Source of the DNA: Streptomyces vinaceus
Lineage (GTDB): Bacteria > Actinomycetota > Actinomycetes > Streptomycetales > Streptomycetaceae
Reading direction: 5' to 3'
DNA length: 64,000 nucleotides
Assembly: GCF_008704935.1 (NCBI RefSeq)
Contig: NZ_CP023692.1
Location: 6,363,501 to 6,427,500 of the forward strand
Under the pieces are notes generated by a model. It did no database searches. It was not told the origin of the DNA and saw only the letters and a program-made list of their open reading frames with translations. Positions 61,561-64,000 of the stretch are shown here, in pieces. Both the position numbers and the translations under genes were made by a program. Within the stretch, counting starts at the first letter, position 1. Each line of letters opens with the position of its first letter.

Positions 61561-64000
61561 ATGCGCACATCCCGCAGACCACCGGCGGCGCCGCCGCAGC
61601 TGCCCGTGCCCCCGGCGCGCGGCCGCCGGGCCCACGCCGGACCGCCCGCCGAGGAACCGGCAGTACGGGAGGACGGGCAGGCGGGTGATCCCCGCAGCCC
61701 GGCGAGAGCGGCCGCCTCCGACGGCGGGTCCCGGGGGCCTCGGCGGCGGCTGCGCCCCGCCTCCGTCCGCGCGAAGATCCTCTCGCTCCTGATGGTCCCG
61801 GTCGTCTCCCTGCTCGCCCTCTGGGGTTTCGCGACGGTCGGCACGGCCCAGGACATCGCCCGGCTCACCCGGGCCCAGCGCGTCGACCAACAGATACGCA
61901 CCCCGGTCGCCGCCGCCGTCACCGAGCTCCAGGCCGAACGGCGCACTGCCGTCCGCCACCTCGCCGACCCCGCCTCCGACCAGGGCGCAGCCCTCGAACA
62001 GCAGGCGCGGCGCACCGAAGCCGCCGTCCGGCGCCTGCGGCTCGGCGACCGGCACACCGTCGCGGAGTCCGGCGCCCAGCGCGGCGACGTCGTGGTCCGC
62101 CTCGGGGCCTTCGTGGCCGCGGCCGAGGGGCTCGGCGCCACCCGCAAGGACGTCACGGACCGGCGCGCGACGCAGGACGCGGCGTACGAGGCCTATACGG
62201 CCGTGGTCGACAGCGCCCTCGCCGTGGACGGCTCCCTCACCGGTGGAACGGGGGCGGAACTGGGCCCCGAGGCGCGCGTCCTGCTGGAGTTCGCCCGCGC
62301 CGCGGAACTCCTCTCCCGGGAGGACGCGCTGATCGCCGCGCCGGGCCCGCGCACCGCCGAATCGCTTCGGCGCCTCACCGGCGTCGTCGAGACGCGCCGC
62401 GCCCTCACCGCGGCCGGCGCCGACGACCTGCCCGCCGCCCAGCGCGCCGCCTGGCAGTCCGTCGTGAAGAGCGCCGCCTACGCCGAGCTGACCGCCGCCG
62501 AGGACCGGCTGCTGAGCGGCGGCGCGGCCCCGGGAACGTCCAGCGGGCAGGCCAAGGACGCGGCGGCGCCGAAGGACGCGGTCAAGGAGGCGCCGACGGC
62601 GAAGGACGCGGCCAAGGACGCGCCCCGCGGCGCGCCCGCCGGCTGGGACGCCGCGTACGCGAACGTCAGCGCCTCGATGCGGGAGATCGGCGCCGCGGCC
62701 CACGCCGGAGCCGTCGACCGCACCGACCCCCTCGCTCAGGGCGTGCTCAGCCCCGCCGGAGCCGCCGTGCTGCTGGGCCTCGCCGCCGTCGCCGCCTCCC
62801 TCGTCATCTCCGTGCGCATCGGCCGGGCCCTCGTCGTGGAACTCGTATCGCTGCGCAACTCCGCCCTGGACATCGCCCACCGCAAGCTCCCGCACGCCAT
62901 GGACCGGCTGCGGGCCGGCCAGGACATCGACGTCGAGGCCGAGACCCCGCCCCCGCCGCCCGCCGACGACGAGATCACCCAGGTGGGCGGGGCGCTGGCC
63001 ACCGTCCACCGGGCGGCACTCAGCGCGGCCGTCGAGCGCGCCGAGCTCGCCAGCGGCGTGAGCGGCGTCTTCGTCAACCTCGCCCGCCGCAGCCAGGTCC
63101 TGGTGCACAAGCAGCTCACGCTGCTCGACTCGATGGAGCGGCGCGCCGACGACCCCGGCGAACTCGGCGACCTCTTCCGCCTCGACCACCTCACGACGCG
63201 CATGCGCCGCCACGCCGAGAGCCTGATCATCCTCTCGGGCGCCGCGCCCGGCCGTGCCTGGCGGATGCCGGTCCCGCTGACGAACGTCGTACGGGCCGCC
63301 GTCTCCGAGATCGAGGACTACCCGCGCGTCGAGGTCCGACAGCTGGCCGAGGCCGCCGTGCTCGGGGGCGCCGTCGCCGACCTCACCCACCTGCTCGCCG
63401 AACTCATCGAGAACGCCGCCCAGTTCTCTCCGCCCCACACCAAGGTCCGCGTCAGCGGTGAGCCCGTCGGCGCCGGATACGTCCTGGAGGTCGAGGACCG
63501 CGGGCTCGGCATGGGTCCCGACTCCCTGCGCGAGGCCAACCGGCGCATCGAGCAGTCCGAGTCGCTCGACCTGTTCGACAGCGACCGGCTCGGGCTCTTC
63601 GTGGTCAGCCGGCTCTCCGCCCGGCACGGGGTGCGGGTGCACCTGCGCACCTCCCCGTACGGGGGCACGACCGCCGTGGTGCTCCTGCCCAACTCCCTGC
63701 TCCAGGCCGCGATCGAGACCGGCTCCGGGCCGGTCCCGGAGCCGGGCCGGGACCCGGCGTTCGAGGCCCCGGTGCAGCCGCGGGGGGCCGGGGGTCCCGC
63801 GCCGCAGCCGTCGCCCGCCGTGACCGTCGTACGGGAGGAGGCGCACCGGCCGGCGGTACGGGAGGAACCGCACGGCATCACGGCGCCGCAGCGCGGTCCC
63901 GTACGGGACGAGGAGCCGCGGCCGGCGCCGGTGGCGCCCCTGCGCTCGCGGGGTCCCGGCGGCGCCGCGGTCACCGAACTGCCGCGCCGCGTACGCCAGG
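61561..64000 (+). CDS. Nitrate/nitrite-sensor-type histidine kinase (3' end outside the window)
   Basis: The frame stays open for 813 codons to the window end, so the protein is longer. An Arg/Pro-rich N-terminus precedes a membrane helix (ILSLLMVPVVSLLALWGFATVG) and a large extracytoplasmic helical sensor (about 95-395) of the nitrate-sensing type. The end of the sensor carries a charged KDA-type repeat linker at about residues 330-360. A second membrane helix (AAVLLGLAAVAASLVISV), a HAMP-like stretch, LDHLTTRMRRHAESLIIL in place of a classical H-box, and an ATPase domain (ELIENAAQFSPPHTKV, DRGLGMGPDSL) follow. This matches the CvnA-type kinase of Streptomyces conservons; the roadblock, DUF742 and GTPase genes expected next are not visible. 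Confidence 0.88.
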   Translation, partial: MRTSRRPPAAPPQLPVPPARGRRAHAGPPAEEPAVREDGQAGDPRSPARAAASDGGSRGPRRRLRPASVRAKILSLLMVPVVSLLALWGFATVGTAQDIARLTRAQRVDQQIRTPVAAAVTELQAERRTAVRHLADPASDQGAALEQQARRTEAAVRRLRLGDRHTVAESGAQRGDVVVRLGAFVAAAEGLGATRKDVTDRRATQDAAYEAYTAVVDSALAVDGSLTGGTGAELGPEARVLLEFARAAELLSREDALIAAPGPRTAESLRRLTGVVETRRALTAAGADDLPAAQRAAWQSVVKSAAYAELTAAEDRLLSGGAAPGTSSGQAKDAAAPKDAVKEAPTAKDAAKDAPRGAPAGWDAAYANVSASMREIGAAAHAGAVDRTDPLAQGVLSPAGAAVLLGLAAVAASLVISVRIGRALVVELVSLRNSALDIAHRKLPHAMDRLRAGQDIDVEAETPPPPPADDEITQVGGALATVHRAALSAAVERAELASGVSGVFVNLARRSQVLVHKQLTLLDSMERRADDPGELGDLFRLDHLTTRMRRHAESLIILSGAAPGRAWRMPVPLTNVVRAAVSEIEDYPRVEVRQLAEAAVLGGAVADLTHLLAELIENAAQFSPPHTKVRVSGEPVGAGYVLEVEDRGLGMGPDSLREANRRIEQSESLDLFDSDRLGLFVVSRLSARHGVRVHLRTSPYGGTTAVVLLPNSLLQAAIETGSGPVPEPGRDPAFEAPVQPRGAGGPAPQPSPAVTVVREEAHRPAVREEPHGITAPQRGPVRDEEPRPAPVAPLRSRGPGGAAVTELPRRVRQ

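Noticed and set aside
1..64000. tRNA, rRNA, CRISPR arrays, riboswitches, phage attachment sites
   Set aside because: No cloverleaf-like gene, repeat-spacer array or known riboswitch core was recognised by eye. A covariance-model scan would be needed to exclude small RNAs.

Overview
The window is high-GC actinobacterial DNA, almost certainly Streptomyces or a close relative. The third codon position is nearly always G or C, GTG and TTG starts are common, genes overlap by ATGA or GTGA, and Streptomyces-type genes are present: a small SARP regulator, an MbtH protein, an MpaB-type oxygenase, and a nitrate-sensor histidine kinase of the kind that opens conservons. I saw no rRNA, tRNA, CRISPR array or intact insertion sequence. 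No coding-free stretch exceeds about 300 bases.

Region A (1-10.8 kb) is general metabolism. It holds a secreted M4/M28 peptidase fusion, LysR and TetR regulators, a secreted M19-like hydrolase with an F5/8-type C-terminal domain, and an aminotransferase/EamA exporter pair divergent from an Lrp/AsnC regulator. Region B (10.8-20.3 kb) looks like an osmoprotection island. A choline-to-glycine-betaine pair (aldehyde dehydrogenase and GMC oxidoreductase) is translationally coupled to a betaine ABC transporter with a double-length permease and a coupled 49-residue small ORF. Facing it are proC and proB without proA.

Region C (20.3-28.6 kb) is the most unusual part. It is one tight operon encoding a cysteine-synthase-fold PLP enzyme, three ordinary ATP-grasp ligases, one circularly permuted ATP-grasp protein, an MFS exporter and an extra HisG. 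No NRPS or PKS gene is included. I infer a ligase-made small peptide or modified amino acid, possibly a histidine antimetabolite with HisG as a tolerant target copy. I do not recognise it as a described pathway.

Region D (28.7-54.1 kb) opens with an ArsR-like regulator/MFS pair and a degenerate IS701-type protein, followed by an NRPS gene cluster. The leftward arm is MbtH, a C-A-T-C-A-T-TE NRPS, an AsnO/VioC-type hydroxylase, an acyl-CoA-dehydrogenase-like flavoenzyme, an LLM flavoenzyme and a SARP. The rightward arm is a stand-alone A-PCP, a threonine-synthase-like protein, a FemX/GNAT-like transferase, an asparagine synthetase, a DUF885-like metallopeptidase, a split TPP decarboxylase and an FMN reductase. 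The second NRPS A domain reads DLTKVGEVGK, an asparagine code, which fits the nearby asparagine synthetase and Asn-hydroxylase-type oxygenase. The product is likely a small oxidised peptide ending in Asn or 3-hydroxy-Asn.

Region E (54.1-64 kb) returns to the chromosomal background: an aldehyde dehydrogenase with a GAF regulator, a small membrane protein, TrmO, an unknown protein, an MpaB-family oxygenase, a methyltransferase, an MHYT membrane protein, and a sensor kinase cut by the window end.
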